Source: Microbacterium sp. 1.5R (GTDB taxonomy: Bacteria > Actinomycetota > Actinomycetes > Actinomycetales > Microbacteriaceae). From it: DNA of 64,000 nt. Location: assembly GCF_001889265.1 (NCBI RefSeq), contig NZ_CP018151.1:930001-994000 (forward strand). The letters run 5' to 3'. The position numbers were made by a program, and so were the translations under genes. The notes beneath the pieces were generated by a model that worked only from the letters and a program-made list of their open reading frames with translations, did not search any database and was not told the origin of the DNA. Within the stretch, counting starts at the first letter, position 1; each line of letters opens with the position of its first letter. Below are positions 28,920 through 37,035 of the stretch, piece after piece.

Positions 28920-29413
28920 ACGCCATCATCCAGACCGTCGAGACGCTCGACGGACCGTTCACCATCCTCGCCGACGACCGTCAGCGGGTGCTCGCCTCTG
29001 GATGGACGGCCGACCAGGCGACGATCCTCGCACGGCTCGCCGTCCCCGTGCGGCCGACGGAGGTGCGCGAGGGCGAGACGGATGCGGCTGCCGCTGCGCT
29101 CTCGTTCTATGCCGGGGACCTCTCGGCGATCGACGCGGTCGCCGTGAAGCAGACGGGCACGGCGCTCCAGCTCACCGGATGGTCGGCGCTGAGGTCGATC
29201 GAGCCGGGGGAGCCGCTGACCTACACCTCGTTCGCAGCGCGGCTCGGCAACCCCCGTGCCGTGCGCGCCGCGGCATCGATCTGCGCCCGAAACGCCCCCG
29301 CGCTGTTCGTGCCGTGCCACCGTGTGCTGCGATCGGATGGCACCCTCGGCGGGTTCGCCTGGGGCCTCGACGTCAAGGCGAGCCTGCTGGAGCGAGAAGC
29401 CGCGCGGGCATGA
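28916..29413 (+). CDS. ogt: Methylated-DNA--protein-cysteine methyltransferase
   Basis: 165 aa. The active site [20 protein letters not shown] holds the methyl acceptor Cys134, followed by the usual Arg-finger and tail. It removes O6-methyl groups from guanine in one suicidal step. The start overlaps the stop of the AdaA-AlkA fusion by ATGA, so the two make a compact adaptive-response operon. Confidence 0.95.
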   Translation: MNAIIQTVETLDGPFTILADDRQRVLASGWTADQATILARLAVPVRPTEVREGETDAAAAALSFYAGDLSAIDAVAVKQTGTALQLTGWSALRSIEPGEPLTYTSFAARLGNPRAVRAAASICARNAPALFVPCHRVLRSDGTLGGFAWGLDVKASLLEREAARA

Positions 29414-29425
29414 ATCGGGAATCTC

Positions 29426-29455
29426 TCTTGTGCTCAGCTTGTTCACAGGAATAGG
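29426..29455 (+). promoter_or_regulatory. Promoter of the ABC exporter leader transcript
   Basis: TTGTGC (29426-29431) and TAGGCT (29450-29455) with an 18-nt spacer. Transcription from about 29462 would leave a 220-nt leader holding the small frame at 29512 before the exporter genes. Confidence 0.5.
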
Positions 29456-29511
29456 CTGGTGGGCTGTCGCACCGACCGGGACGACATAGCCGAGCCCCTG
29501 AGGAGGACACC

Positions 29512-29577
29512 ATGACATCGATCGCCGCTGTGCAGATCGCCGCTCTCGGCTCGACCCCGGTGCGCCCGCTCCGCTAG
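29512..29577 (+). CDS. 21-codon leader peptide upstream of the ABC exporter
   Basis: ATG at 29512, preceded by AGGAGG at 8-nt distance, the strongest ribosome site in this part of the window. It encodes [13 protein letters not shown] then STPVRPLR and stops at TAG (29575-29577). The exporter starts 107 nt later. A small hairpin follows in between. The size, ribosome site and position match regulatory leader peptides such as BmrB, which controls the bmrCD heterodimeric exporter of Bacillus by ribosome-mediated attenuation. A short unrelated peptide is the alternative. Confidence 0.6.
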   Translation: MTSIAAVQIAALGSTPVRPLR

Positions 29578-29611
29578 AGCCACTTTCCGACACGCACGAC
29601 CACCGGATGCC

Positions 29612-29626
29612 GGACTCCGAGAGTCC
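29612..29626 (+). promoter_or_regulatory. Small hairpin in the exporter leader
   Basis: GGACTC-CGA-GAGTCC, a perfect 6-bp stem, 34 nt after the leader-peptide stop and 58 nt before the exporter ATG. It could be one arm of an attenuator; only a weak TT follows, so it is not a convincing terminator alone. Confidence 0.3.
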
Positions 29627-29684
29627 TTCGCTGCGTCTGCCGCCTTCAGCAACCGCTTCCCCATACGAAACTCGTCTGAGAGAC

Positions 29685-31616
29685 ATGTCTTCCTCGCCTT
29701 CATCGCAGAACGCCTCCCCTTCCTCCTCCCTTTCCACACCGGCCGCACTGTGGCGCCTGAAGCCTTTCGTCAAGCCCGTCATCTGGCGGCTCGCGGGAGG
29801 CGCCGCGAGCGCGCTCGTCGCCGCGATCATCGCACTGATGATTCCGATCGTCCTCGAGCAGATCATCCGCGGTCCTGTGCGGACGGGCGCGATCGATGCG
29901 ATCGCCTGGGGTGCGCTCGCGGTCTTCGGCCTCGCGCTGGGTGAGGCGCTCATGGTCTGGCTGCGCCGCCAGTTCGTGCTCAACCCCGCAACACAGGTCG
30001 AGTACAAGATGCGCACCGAGCTCTACTCGCGCCTGCAGACGCTGCCGGTCTCCTTCCATGACCGCTGGCAGTCGGGGCAGCTGCTGAGCCGGATGATGCA
30101 GGACATCGGCCTGATCCGCCGGTGGCTGGCCTTCGGCCTCGTCCTGCTGGTGGTCAACGTCCTGACCATCATCATCGGATCCGTGCTCCTGTTCCGCTGG
30201 CACTGGCTGCTCGGAGTGATCTTCATCGTCACCGCCATTCCGCTCTGGATCCGCGGGTACCTCTTCGAGAAGCGCTATGGCGCGCTCACTCGCCGCAGCC
30301 AGGACCAGGCCGGCGACCTCGCCACCAGCGTCGAGGAGAGCGTGCACGGCATCCGCGTGCTCAAGGCGTTCGGTCGGGGCAAGCACGCTCTGAGCCGCTT
30401 CAGTCGCCAGGCCGAGACGCTGCGTGAGACCGAGATGAGCAAGGCCGGCGCGATCGCGTCGATCTGGTTCTGGCTCGATCTCATGCCGCAGATCGCGTTC
30501 GGGCTGAGCTTGATGTCCGGCATCTGGCTGATCTCGCAGGGACAGATCGACGAGGCTCAGCTGTTCGCGTTCTTCGCCATGGCCGTCGTGCTCCGCTGGC
30601 CGATCGAATCGATCGGGTTCCTGTTCTCGTTCATGCTCGACGCCCGCACGGCGACCGATCGCGTGTTCGACATCTACTCCGAGACGAACAGCATCACCGA
30701 CCCCGAGAACCCCGTGCACATCGCGGAACCCCGTGGCGAGCTCGCATTCGACAAGGCGCACTTCCGGTACCAGGACGCGGGCGCGAACGAGCGCGATCTG
30801 CTCGACGGCATCGATCTCGTGCTGCGCCCGGGCGAGACCATGGCGCTCGTGGGGCTGACCGGCAGCGGCAAGACCACCCTGACCACCCTGCCCACGCGCC
30901 TCTACGACGTCACCGGCGGGCGCGTGACGCTCGACGGCGTCGACGTGCGCGACCTGCCGCTCGCCGAGCTGCGTCAGCACATCGCGATGGCGTTCGAGGA
31001 CGCCACGCTGTTCTCGGCCACCGTGCGCGAGAACGTCCTGCTCGGACGGGCCGATCTCGACGTGCACAGCGACGAGGCCGAACGAGTGCTGCGCGAAGCG
31101 CTCGACGTGGCACAGGCCTCTTTCGTGGACTCGCTCCCCGAGGGGGTCGAGACCGTCATCGGCGAGGAAGGGTTGAGCCTGTCCGGCGGACAGCGTCAGC
31201 GTCTCGCACTGGCCAGGGCGGTCGCCGCCAAGCCGAAGGTGCTCGTGCTCGATGACCCGTTGTCGGCGCTCGACGTCGACACCGAGGCTCTCGTCGAAGA
31301 GGCGCTGCGGCACGTGCTGGCCGATACGACCGCCATGATCGTGGCGCACAGGCCCTCGACCGTGGCTCTGGCCGACCGGGTCGCGCTGCTCGAATCGGGC
31401 CGAGTCACCGCCGTCGGGACGCACAGCGAGCTGTTGAAGACGAGTCGTCATTACCGCCACGTCATCTCCAGCCTCGAGGCTGAGGAGGCGGCGCGCACCG
31501 GCGCGATCCCGATCATCCGCGATGAGGAAGACGAGATCGACGCCGTGGTACAGGACGGGATCCGCCAGGACGCCGCCGACGAAGACATCATCACCGAGAA
31601 GGAGGTGCAGCGATGA
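29685..31616 (+). CDS. Heterodimeric ABC exporter, subunit with degenerate ATPase site
   Basis: 643 aa from the ATG at 29685; the frame stays open to an ATG at 29607 but the 26 extra residues show no domain. Six membrane helices (~30-320) fused to an ATPase domain: Walker [11 protein letters not shown] near residue 390, signature LSGGQ at 499-503, Walker B LVLDD at 520-524, where Asp524 replaces the catalytic Glu, and H-loop VAHRPST. This is the pattern of the BmrC/LmrC/TM287 class, in which one site does not hydrolyse. It probably exports drugs or lipids. Overlaps its partner by ATGA. Confidence 0.9.
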   Translation: MSSSPSSQNASPSSSLSTPAALWRLKPFVKPVIWRLAGGAASALVAAIIALMIPIVLEQIIRGPVRTGAIDAIAWGALAVFGLALGEALMVWLRRQFVLNPATQVEYKMRTELYSRLQTLPVSFHDRWQSGQLLSRMMQDIGLIRRWLAFGLVLLVVNVLTIIIGSVLLFRWHWLLGVIFIVTAIPLWIRGYLFEKRYGALTRRSQDQAGDLATSVEESVHGIRVLKAFGRGKHALSRFSRQAETLRETEMSKAGAIASIWFWLDLMPQIAFGLSLMSGIWLISQGQIDEAQLFAFFAMAVVLRWPIESIGFLFSFMLDARTATDRVFDIYSETNSITDPENPVHIAEPRGELAFDKAHFRYQDAGANERDLLDGIDLVLRPGETMALVGLTGSGKTTLTTLPTRLYDVTGGRVTLDGVDVRDLPLAELRQHIAMAFEDATLFSATVRENVLLGRADLDVHSDEAERVLREALDVAQASFVDSLPEGVETVIGEEGLSLSGGQRQRLALARAVAAKPKVLVLDDPLSALDVDTEALVEEALRHVLADTTAMIVAHRPSTVALADRVALLESGRVTAVGTHSELLKTSRHYRHVISSLEAEEAARTGAIPIIRDEEDEIDAVVQDGIRQDAADEDIITEKEVQR

Positions 31617-33427
31617 GCTCCGCGATCACCGGAACCCAGGACGAAGACCGCTCCAGCTACACCAAGGAGGAGAGCCGGGCCATCCGTCGCCGGTCGCTCC
31701 GACTGCTGGGATCGCTCGTGCGTCCGCTGAAGCCGCAGATCACTCTGGCGGCCATCGTTCTCGTCATCTCGACGGCGCTCCAGGTCGCGGGACCGATCCT
31801 CATCAGCATCGGTCTCGACCGTGCCCTGCCCGCCGTGCTCGAGCGCGCCGATTGGATGCCGACCTTCATGATCGGCGGGATCTACCTCCTCGCCGGCGCC
31901 GTCGCGGCGGCGATGATCGCCTGGTACGTGATCATCGCGGCCAAGCTCACGCAGGCGGTGCTGCTCGACCTCCGCAAGCGGATCTTCCTGCACACCCAGC
32001 GCCTCAGCCTGGAGTTCCACGAGTCCTACACCTCCGGTCGCATCATCTCGCGTCAGACGAGCGACCTCGACTCGATCAAGGAGCTGCTCGACGGCGGGCT
32101 GAACGAGCTCGTCTCCGGCGTGCTGTTCGGCCTGTTCACCTTCATCGCGCTGTGCGTGTGGGACTGGCAGTCCGGGCTCATCCTCGCGATCGGCGGCGTA
32201 CCCCTGTTCTTCCTGATGCGCTGGTTCTACTCGCGCTCGCAGCTCGTCTACCGTGAGTCGCGCGTCATCAGCGCGAAGGTCATCGTGCAGTTCGTCGAGA
32301 CCATGACCGGCATCCGTGCCGTCAAGGCCTTCCGCAAGGAGCCTCGCAACGACGTGACCTTCCAGAAGATCGCCGGCGACTACCGGGACGTCAACCGACG
32401 CTCGATGCTGCTGTTCGGCACGTTCGAGCCCGGCCTGATGGGCGTCGCGGCGCTCGTGCTCGGAATCGTCGTGCTGTGGGGCGGCATCAGGGTCTCGAAC
32501 GAGACCCTCACCGTCGGCGTGCTGCTGTCGGCCGTGCTGTACGTACGCAACTTCTTCGCGCCGATGCAGGAGATCGCGATGTTCCTGAACTCCTACCAGT
32601 CCGCCACCGCGGCCCTGGAGAAGGTGTCCGGAGTGCTCGAAGAGGTGCCGACGGTTCCGGATCCCGAGAAGCCGGTCGACCTGTGGGAGTCGCGCGGACA
32701 CGTGCGGTTCGACGAGGTCACGTTCGGATACAACGGCGAGAAGACCATCCTGCCGAACTTCTCGCTCGACATCCCTGCCGGGCAGACGATCGCGCTGGTG
32801 GGTACCACGGGCGCGGGCAAGTCCACTCTGGCGAAGCTGATCTCCCGGTTCTACGACCCGTCGATCGGCACGGTCACGCTCGATGGAGTCGACCTGCGCA
32901 GCCTGCATCCGAAGGACCTGCGTCGCGCCATCGTGATGGTCACGCAAGAGGCCTACCTCTTCAGCGGCACGGTCGCCGACAACATCGCTCTCGGAAAGCC
33001 CGATGCCTCGCTGGATGAGATCCGTGCGGCTGCCCGCGCGGTCGGGGCAGATGAGTTCATCTCGTCGCTGCCCGACGGATACGGCACCGACGTCAACAAG
33101 CGCGGTGGCCGAGTCTCGGCGGGGCAGCGTCAGCTGATCTCGTTCGCGCGGGCGTTCCTCGCGGACCCTGCGGTGCTGATCCTCGACGAGGCGACCGCGT
33201 CGCTCGACATCCCCTCGGAACGTCTGATCCAGGATGCGCTGCAGACGCTCCTCAAGGACCGCACGGCGATCATCATCGCGCACCGGCTGTCGACGGTCGC
33301 GATCGCCGACCGGGTGCTCGTGATGGAGCACGGCAAGATCATCGAGGACGACACCCCGGAGACCCTCATCAGCGGCACGGGCAAGTTCGCTCAGTTGCAC
33401 GCCGCCTGGCAGCAGACGCTGGTGTGA
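31613..33427 (+). CDS. Heterodimeric ABC exporter, catalytic subunit
   Basis: 604 aa, six membrane helices and an ATPase domain. Walker [14 protein letters not shown], Walker [12 protein letters not shown] with the catalytic Glu526, and H-loop IAHRLST are complete, but the signature is VSAGQ (501-505) instead of LSGGQ. With the partner's Asp524 this puts both defects in the same composite site, exactly as in BmrCD-type pairs. The transcript ends at the strong hairpin at 33507. Confidence 0.92.
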   Translation: MSSAITGTQDEDRSSYTKEESRAIRRRSLRLLGSLVRPLKPQITLAAIVLVISTALQVAGPILISIGLDRALPAVLERADWMPTFMIGGIYLLAGAVAAAMIAWYVIIAAKLTQAVLLDLRKRIFLHTQRLSLEFHESYTSGRIISRQTSDLDSIKELLDGGLNELVSGVLFGLFTFIALCVWDWQSGLILAIGGVPLFFLMRWFYSRSQLVYRESRVISAKVIVQFVETMTGIRAVKAFRKEPRNDVTFQKIAGDYRDVNRRSMLLFGTFEPGLMGVAALVLGIVVLWGGIRVSNETLTVGVLLSAVLYVRNFFAPMQEIAMFLNSYQSATAALEKVSGVLEEVPTVPDPEKPVDLWESRGHVRFDEVTFGYNGEKTILPNFSLDIPAGQTIALVGTTGAGKSTLAKLISRFYDPSIGTVTLDGVDLRSLHPKDLRRAIVMVTQEAYLFSGTVADNIALGKPDASLDEIRAAARAVGADEFISSLPDGYGTDVNKRGGRVSAGQRQLISFARAFLADPAVLILDEATASLDIPSERLIQDALQTLLKDRTAIIIAHRLSTVAIADRVLVMEHGKIIEDDTPETLISGTGKFAQLHAAWQQTLV

Positions 33428-33468
33428 CCGTCGCCTGAGCGAGCGCGACTGCTGTCGCCCTCCGCGTC

Positions 33469-33517
33469 TTCTGCGGCCAGGGCGCACTTCTGCGGCCAGG
33501 GCGCACTTCTGCGGCCA
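33469..33517. repeat. 19-bp tandem repeat, two full and one partial copy
   Basis: TTCTGCGGCCAGGGCGCAC at 33469-33487 and 33488-33506, then TTCTGCGGCCA at 33507-33517, which runs into the terminator stem. A related segment, GGCCGCAGAAGGT-C/G-AC, occurs at 33532-33547 and again at 34570-34585 on the other side of the DUF559 gene. Confidence 0.7.
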
Positions 33518-33541
33518 CGACGAGAAGTCGTGGCCGCAGAA
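33507..33541. terminator. 15-bp perfect hairpin closing the exporter operon
   Basis: TTCTGCGGCCACGAC (33507-33521), loop GAGAA, exact complement (33527-33541). It lies between the convergent exporter and DUF559 genes and may stop both. Confidence 0.75.
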
Positions 33542-33571
33542 GGTCACTGTGGCCGCACGAACCGTTGGCCA

Positions 33572-34420
33572 TCATCGGCGCTGACGGGGTGGAAGATGCA
33601 GCCCCCGCGCGATCGCAGCCTGCAGAGTGCGCTCGACGTCTTCCCACCCGTGCACGATCTGCGCATAGGACAGGCGCAACACGGTGTACCCGCGCAGGCG
33701 CAGCTCGGCATCATGGGCGACATCGGATCCCCGCTGCGCCGACGAGGAGTGATGTGCGTATCCGTCGATCTGCACGACCAGGTGTGAGCCGATCACGATG
33801 TCGACCCGGCGACCCGCGAGCCGGACCTGCTGGCGCAGGGGCACACCCCAACCGCTGAGCCGTACGACCACCATCGTCTCCAGGCCGGAGTCCGACAGTC
33901 CGATGACCTCCTTGGCTAGTGCGCGCGACCGCGGCTCACGCCATTCCACCAGTCGAAGAGCTTCGACGTCGAGCCGCTCGATGCGGACGGCCGACTCCCA
34001 GATCACCCGTGCGTCCTCGTGGAGGCAGCAGCCGGCGATGTGCGCCAAAGCGTCTTCGACGGACGCCGTGAGTCGCCGCGGGCCGCAGTCGACGAGCGGC
34101 GCGCCCCAATGCAGGGTCGCGTCATCTCGGTGGCGGTGCGCATTGGGCCCGACCTGCAGGTGCAGACCGCCCGGCGCTCGATCCGGCACCCACCACCCGC
34201 GACGACGTGCGAGCGACACGCAGGTCAGCCGCGCGGATGCCGCGGCAGCCGCCACCAGGTCGTCGGGAGCCGATGCCAGGGCCACCCACTGGGCGCGCAG
34301 TCGGCGCACTGCTCCGGAGCGGATCGCCCCACGAACCTGTCTCGGGGCGAAACCGTGTTCGGCAGCGTCCGATCGGTGGGCGATGCCGCCTCGCGCAGTG
34401 AGCCATTCCCTCAGATCCAT
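33572..34420 (-). CDS. DUF559 (Vsr-like endonuclease fold) protein with an AbiEi-like N-terminus
   Basis: 282 aa from the ATG at 34420, where MDLREWLTARGGIAHRSDAAEHGFAPRQVRGAIRSGAVRRLRAQWVAL resembles the winged-helix N-terminus of AbiEi-like antitoxins. The C-terminal ~100 residues are a DUF559/Vsr-like domain: VRLAGRRVDIVIGSHLVVQIDGYAHHSS, LRLRGYTVLRLSYAQIVHGWEDV, with the conserved D and Q-D-G residues of the nuclease fold. Such proteins are common in actinobacteria and unexplained; a defence or toxin-antitoxin link is suspected. GC-rich repeats lie on both sides. No partner gene is adjacent. Confidence 0.7.
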   Translation of the reverse strand: MDLREWLTARGGIAHRSDAAEHGFAPRQVRGAIRSGAVRRLRAQWVALASAPDDLVAAAAASARLTCVSLARRRGWWVPDRAPGGLHLQVGPNAHRHRDDATLHWGAPLVDCGPRRLTASVEDALAHIAGCCLHEDARVIWESAVRIERLDVEALRLVEWREPRSRALAKEVIGLSDSGLETMVVVRLSGWGVPLRQQVRLAGRRVDIVIGSHLVVQIDGYAHHSSSAQRGSDVAHDAELRLRGYTVLRLSYAQIVHGWEDVERTLQAAIARGLHLPPRQRR

Positions 34421-34743
34421 CGCCTCAGGATGCCGCCCCGCCCACCTCCTCGAAAGCCGGCTACCCGCATCCTGAGGAGAACCGACTGCCGAAGCGGGAT
34501 GTGGAGGGGCAGTCACGCCCTCCACTTCGGCGGCTCGGGTGAGCTTCTTCGGCAGTGAGGTTCGGCCCTGGCCGCAGAAGGTGACCAAAGCCGCAGATGT
34601 GGGGAGGGAGACACGAGGGAGGAGAGGGAGAGGGAGAGGGAGAGGGAGAGGGGGGAGGGGGACAAGGGGGAGAGGGACAGGAGAGGGGAGAAGGGGGAGA
34701 GGGGGGAAGGGACACGAGCCTTGGCTCTGGGTACCATCGAGGT
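34421..34743. other. 323-nt gene-free stretch with dispersed repeat and polypurine tract
   Basis: No credible coding frame. It holds the second copy of the GGCCGCAGAAGGTGAC segment (34570-34585), then a strongly purine-biased strand from 34601 to 34718, and the -10-like box of the next gene. Confidence 0.6.
34601..34718 (+). repeat. Polypurine (G/A) tract with five perfect AGAGGG hexamers
   Basis: Almost pure purine on the plus strand, uninterrupted over 34615-34662 and 34679-34712. AGAGGG is repeated five times head to tail at 34623-34652. It ends 25 nt before the next start codon. Confidence 0.85.
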
Positions 34744-35547
34744 ATGGATCCGCTGCTGCTCGCCGTCGAGTTGTGGTGGATCGCGCCCGCCGCAGCCGGG
34801 GGTGTCGCAGCCGGCGCGGTCGGGCTGCGTCGCCGCAGTATCAAGAGCGGACGCCGCCTCGAGTACGACGCGGCTCGGCATGATCTCAAAGCCGCCAGGC
34901 AGACGGCGGTCGAGAGGCGGATGGCCGTCAAGCTGGCGCGCGCCGACGTCGCCCGCATCTCGGCTGAACGCAGCGCGCGGCGTGCGACCCCGGAGCAGGT
35001 CGCGGGTGCCAAGCGGATGCTGCGGGCGAAGGAGAACGACGCCAAAGCCGCGTCCGCCGACGTCCGCGCCAAGCAGGTGCGCCTGAACGCCGCCCGTGCG
35101 GCGATCCCGCCGGCATCCGCACCACGCCCCCTGGAGAGGCTTCAGGCGCAGCACGAGGCGATCGTCGTGCGCTGGATGAGCTACGAGACCGATCCGGGGC
35201 TGCAGATCGCCTACCCGGAGATGACCGACGTCCGACAGCCGGCGACTGCGGCGTATCTGCGCGCGGCAGCGCACGCGGTCGAGATGCGGCGCGCCGCCAC
35301 CGGAAGGGTCAGCGCGGCGGACTTCGCCGCATACCGCGACGCCGTCGCCGATCTCGAGCGGGCCTTCGAAGCGGCCGAGCACGCCGCTCGGGTGCACGCG
35401 GGAGAGGCGTCCTCGGCATCGTCCACCTGGCAGGATGCCGCGCAGGATGTGATCAGTCGGTCGGCCGAGGCGATCGACCGTGCCGCCGGCGCCGCCGCAT
35501 CGGCGTTCGCCGCGTGGAACGAACGCAAACGCCCGGACAAGCGCTGA
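34744..35547 (+). CDS. Hypothetical membrane-anchored coiled-coil protein
   Basis: 267 aa. A single N-terminal hydrophobic helix (LLAVELWWIAPAAAGGVAAGAVGL, residues ~4-27), then Arg-rich segment and a long Ala/Arg/Glu helical region (~35-120) likely to form a coiled coil, and a second helical half. I do not recognise a named family. TACCAT (34732-34737) ends 6 nt before the ATG, so the transcript is probably leaderless and the polypurine tract lies just upstream of its promoter. Codon use is like that of its neighbours. The stop overlaps a hairpin shared with the convergent GH1 gene. Confidence 0.7.
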   Translation: MDPLLLAVELWWIAPAAAGGVAAGAVGLRRRSIKSGRRLEYDAARHDLKAARQTAVERRMAVKLARADVARISAERSARRATPEQVAGAKRMLRAKENDAKAASADVRAKQVRLNAARAAIPPASAPRPLERLQAQHEAIVVRWMSYETDPGLQIAYPEMTDVRQPATAAYLRAAAHAVEMRRAATGRVSAADFAAYRDAVADLERAFEAAEHAARVHAGEASSASSTWQDAAQDVISRSAEAIDRAAGAAASAFAAWNERKRPDKR

Positions 35548-35578
35548 GCGCCGCCTCCGCAGGGCGAAGACGGCGCTC
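35546..35578. terminator. Hairpin between the hypothetical gene and the GH1 gene
   Basis: GAGCGCCG (35546-35553) pairs with CGGCGCTC (35571-35578) around a 17-nt loop, in the 54-nt space between converging genes. Confidence 0.4.
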
Positions 35579-35601
35579 GATGCTCACGTGAGTGCGGTGC
35601 C

Positions 35602-37035
35602 TCAGGCGCCGATCGTCCGTGAGGCGATCAGCTGTCGATACCAGTGCCCCGAGTCCTTGACGGTGCGTTCGAGCGAGTCGAAGTCCACGCGCACGATGCC
35701 GAATCTCTTGGCATAGCCGTAGCCCCACTCGAAGTTGTCGAGGAGCGACCACACGAAGTAGCCGCGCAGGTCGACACCGCGCTGGATCGCACGATGAGCG
35801 GCCGTGAAGTGCCTGCGCAGGTAGTCGGTGCGCTCGGGATCGGGGACGGAGCCGTCCTCAGCCACCTCGTCGTCGAACGCCGCCCCGTTCTCGGTGACCA
35901 TGAGCGGCTGCGACGGGAACTGCTCCGACAGCGAGACGAGCAGCTCCTCCAGTCCCTCGGGCGCGATGTTCCATCCCATCGCCGTGTACGGCCCCGGCTG
36001 CTCGACGAACTCGACCAGCTGATCGCTGCCCGGCCACGCCGTGCCTCCGGCCGTGCCCTTGTGCCCGTCGTTCTGCTGCTTCTCCGACACCCCGTCCCAC
36101 AGGCGGACGGTCGCCGTCGAGTAGTAGTTGACCCCGAGCACGTCGATCGGCTGGTTGATCGTGGCGAGGTCGCCATCCTGCACGAACGACCAGTTGGTGA
36201 CCGATGCCGTGTCGTCCAGGAGGTCTGCGGGGTACTCGCCGCGCAGCATCGGGTGGGTGAAGGCGCGATTCGCGAGACCGTCGATCCGGCGCATGGCCTC
36301 GTCAGCGCCGTCGCCGACGCCCCGCAGGACATGGAAGTTCAACGTCACCGAGTAGTCCGGGTCACCGGTCGACGTCGCCCGGAGCGCCTGGATGGCGCGC
36401 CCGTGCGCAAGGTTCAGGTGGTGCACGGCCGACAGCGCGGAGGCGGGCTCGTGCCGACCCGGCGCGTGACCGCCCTGACCGTAGCCCAGGTAGGCGGAGC
36501 ACCAGGGCTCGTTGAGCGTGGTCCAGGTGTGCACCCGGTCGCCCAGTGCTGCGCCCACGATCGACGCGTATCGCTCGAAGGCATCGGTCGTGGCGCGAGA
36601 GGTCCACCCGCCCGCATCCTCGAGGTACTTCGGAAGATCCCAGTGGTAGAGCGTCGCCACGGGGCGGATGCCGCGCTCGAGGAGTCCGTCGACGAGACGC
36701 GAGTAGAAGTCGATGCCCGCCTGATTGACTCGTCCGTCTGCCGCAGGGACGATGCGCGGCCAGGCGATCGAGAATCGGTAGGCCTGCAGTCCGAGATCCG
36801 ACATCAGGTCGAGGTCCTCATCGACGCGATGGTAGTGATCGCAGGCCACATCGCCGGTGTCGCCGTTCCACACCTTGCCCGGCGTTCGGCTGAACGTGTC
36901 CCAGATCGACGGCGTCCTGCCGTCCTCGTCTGCCGCACCCTCGATCTGGTACGCGGCGGTCGCCGATCCGAACGTGAAGCCCTCGGGGAGGACGAGTCCG
37001 GATCCGCGGTAGTCATCGGCGGGGGAGAGAGTCAC
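35602..37035 (-). CDS. Glycoside hydrolase family 1 beta-glucosidase
   Basis: 477 aa, GTG start overlapping the GH31 stop (GTGA). GH1 marks: [36 protein letters not shown] at the N-terminus, acid/base Glu in [12 protein letters not shown], nucleophile Glu in MVTENGAAF. It hydrolyses beta-glucosides with retention of configuration. No signal peptide, so it acts on imported oligosaccharide, probably after the preceding alpha-xylosidase. Last gene of the LacI-controlled sugar operon. Confidence 0.95.
   Translation of the reverse strand: MTLSPADDYRGSGLVLPEGFTFGSATAAYQIEGAADEDGRTPSIWDTFSRTPGKVWNGDTGDVACDHYHRVDEDLDLMSDLGLQAYRFSIAWPRIVPAADGRVNQAGIDFYSRLVDGLLERGIRPVATLYHWDLPKYLEDAGGWTSRATTDAFERYASIVGAALGDRVHTWTTLNEPWCSAYLGYGQGGHAPGRHEPASALSAVHHLNLAHGRAIQALRATSTGDPDYSVTLNFHVLRGVGDGADEAMRRIDGLANRAFTHPMLRGEYPADLLDDTASVTNWSFVQDGDLATINQPIDVLGVNYYSTATVRLWDGVSEKQQNDGHKGTAGGTAWPGSDQLVEFVEQPGPYTAMGWNIAPEGLEELLVSLSEQFPSQPLMVTENGAAFDDEVAEDGSVPDPERTDYLRRHFTAAHRAIQRGVDLRGYFVWSLLDNFEWGYGYAKRFGIVRVDFDSLERTVKDSGHWYRQLIASRTIGA

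Noticed and set aside
29607..29684. Earlier start of exporter subunit A at the ATG 29607
   Set aside because: No ribosome site; the extra 26 residues are Ser/Pro-rich without homology signals, and the region holds the leader hairpin.
33469..33541. CRISPR-like direct repeats
   Set aside because: The copies are directly adjacent without spacers, and the third runs into a terminator stem.
34599..34718. Origin-like or CRISPR-like repeat
   Set aside because: A simple hexamer purine tract with no DnaA boxes, spacers or AT-rich unwinding region.
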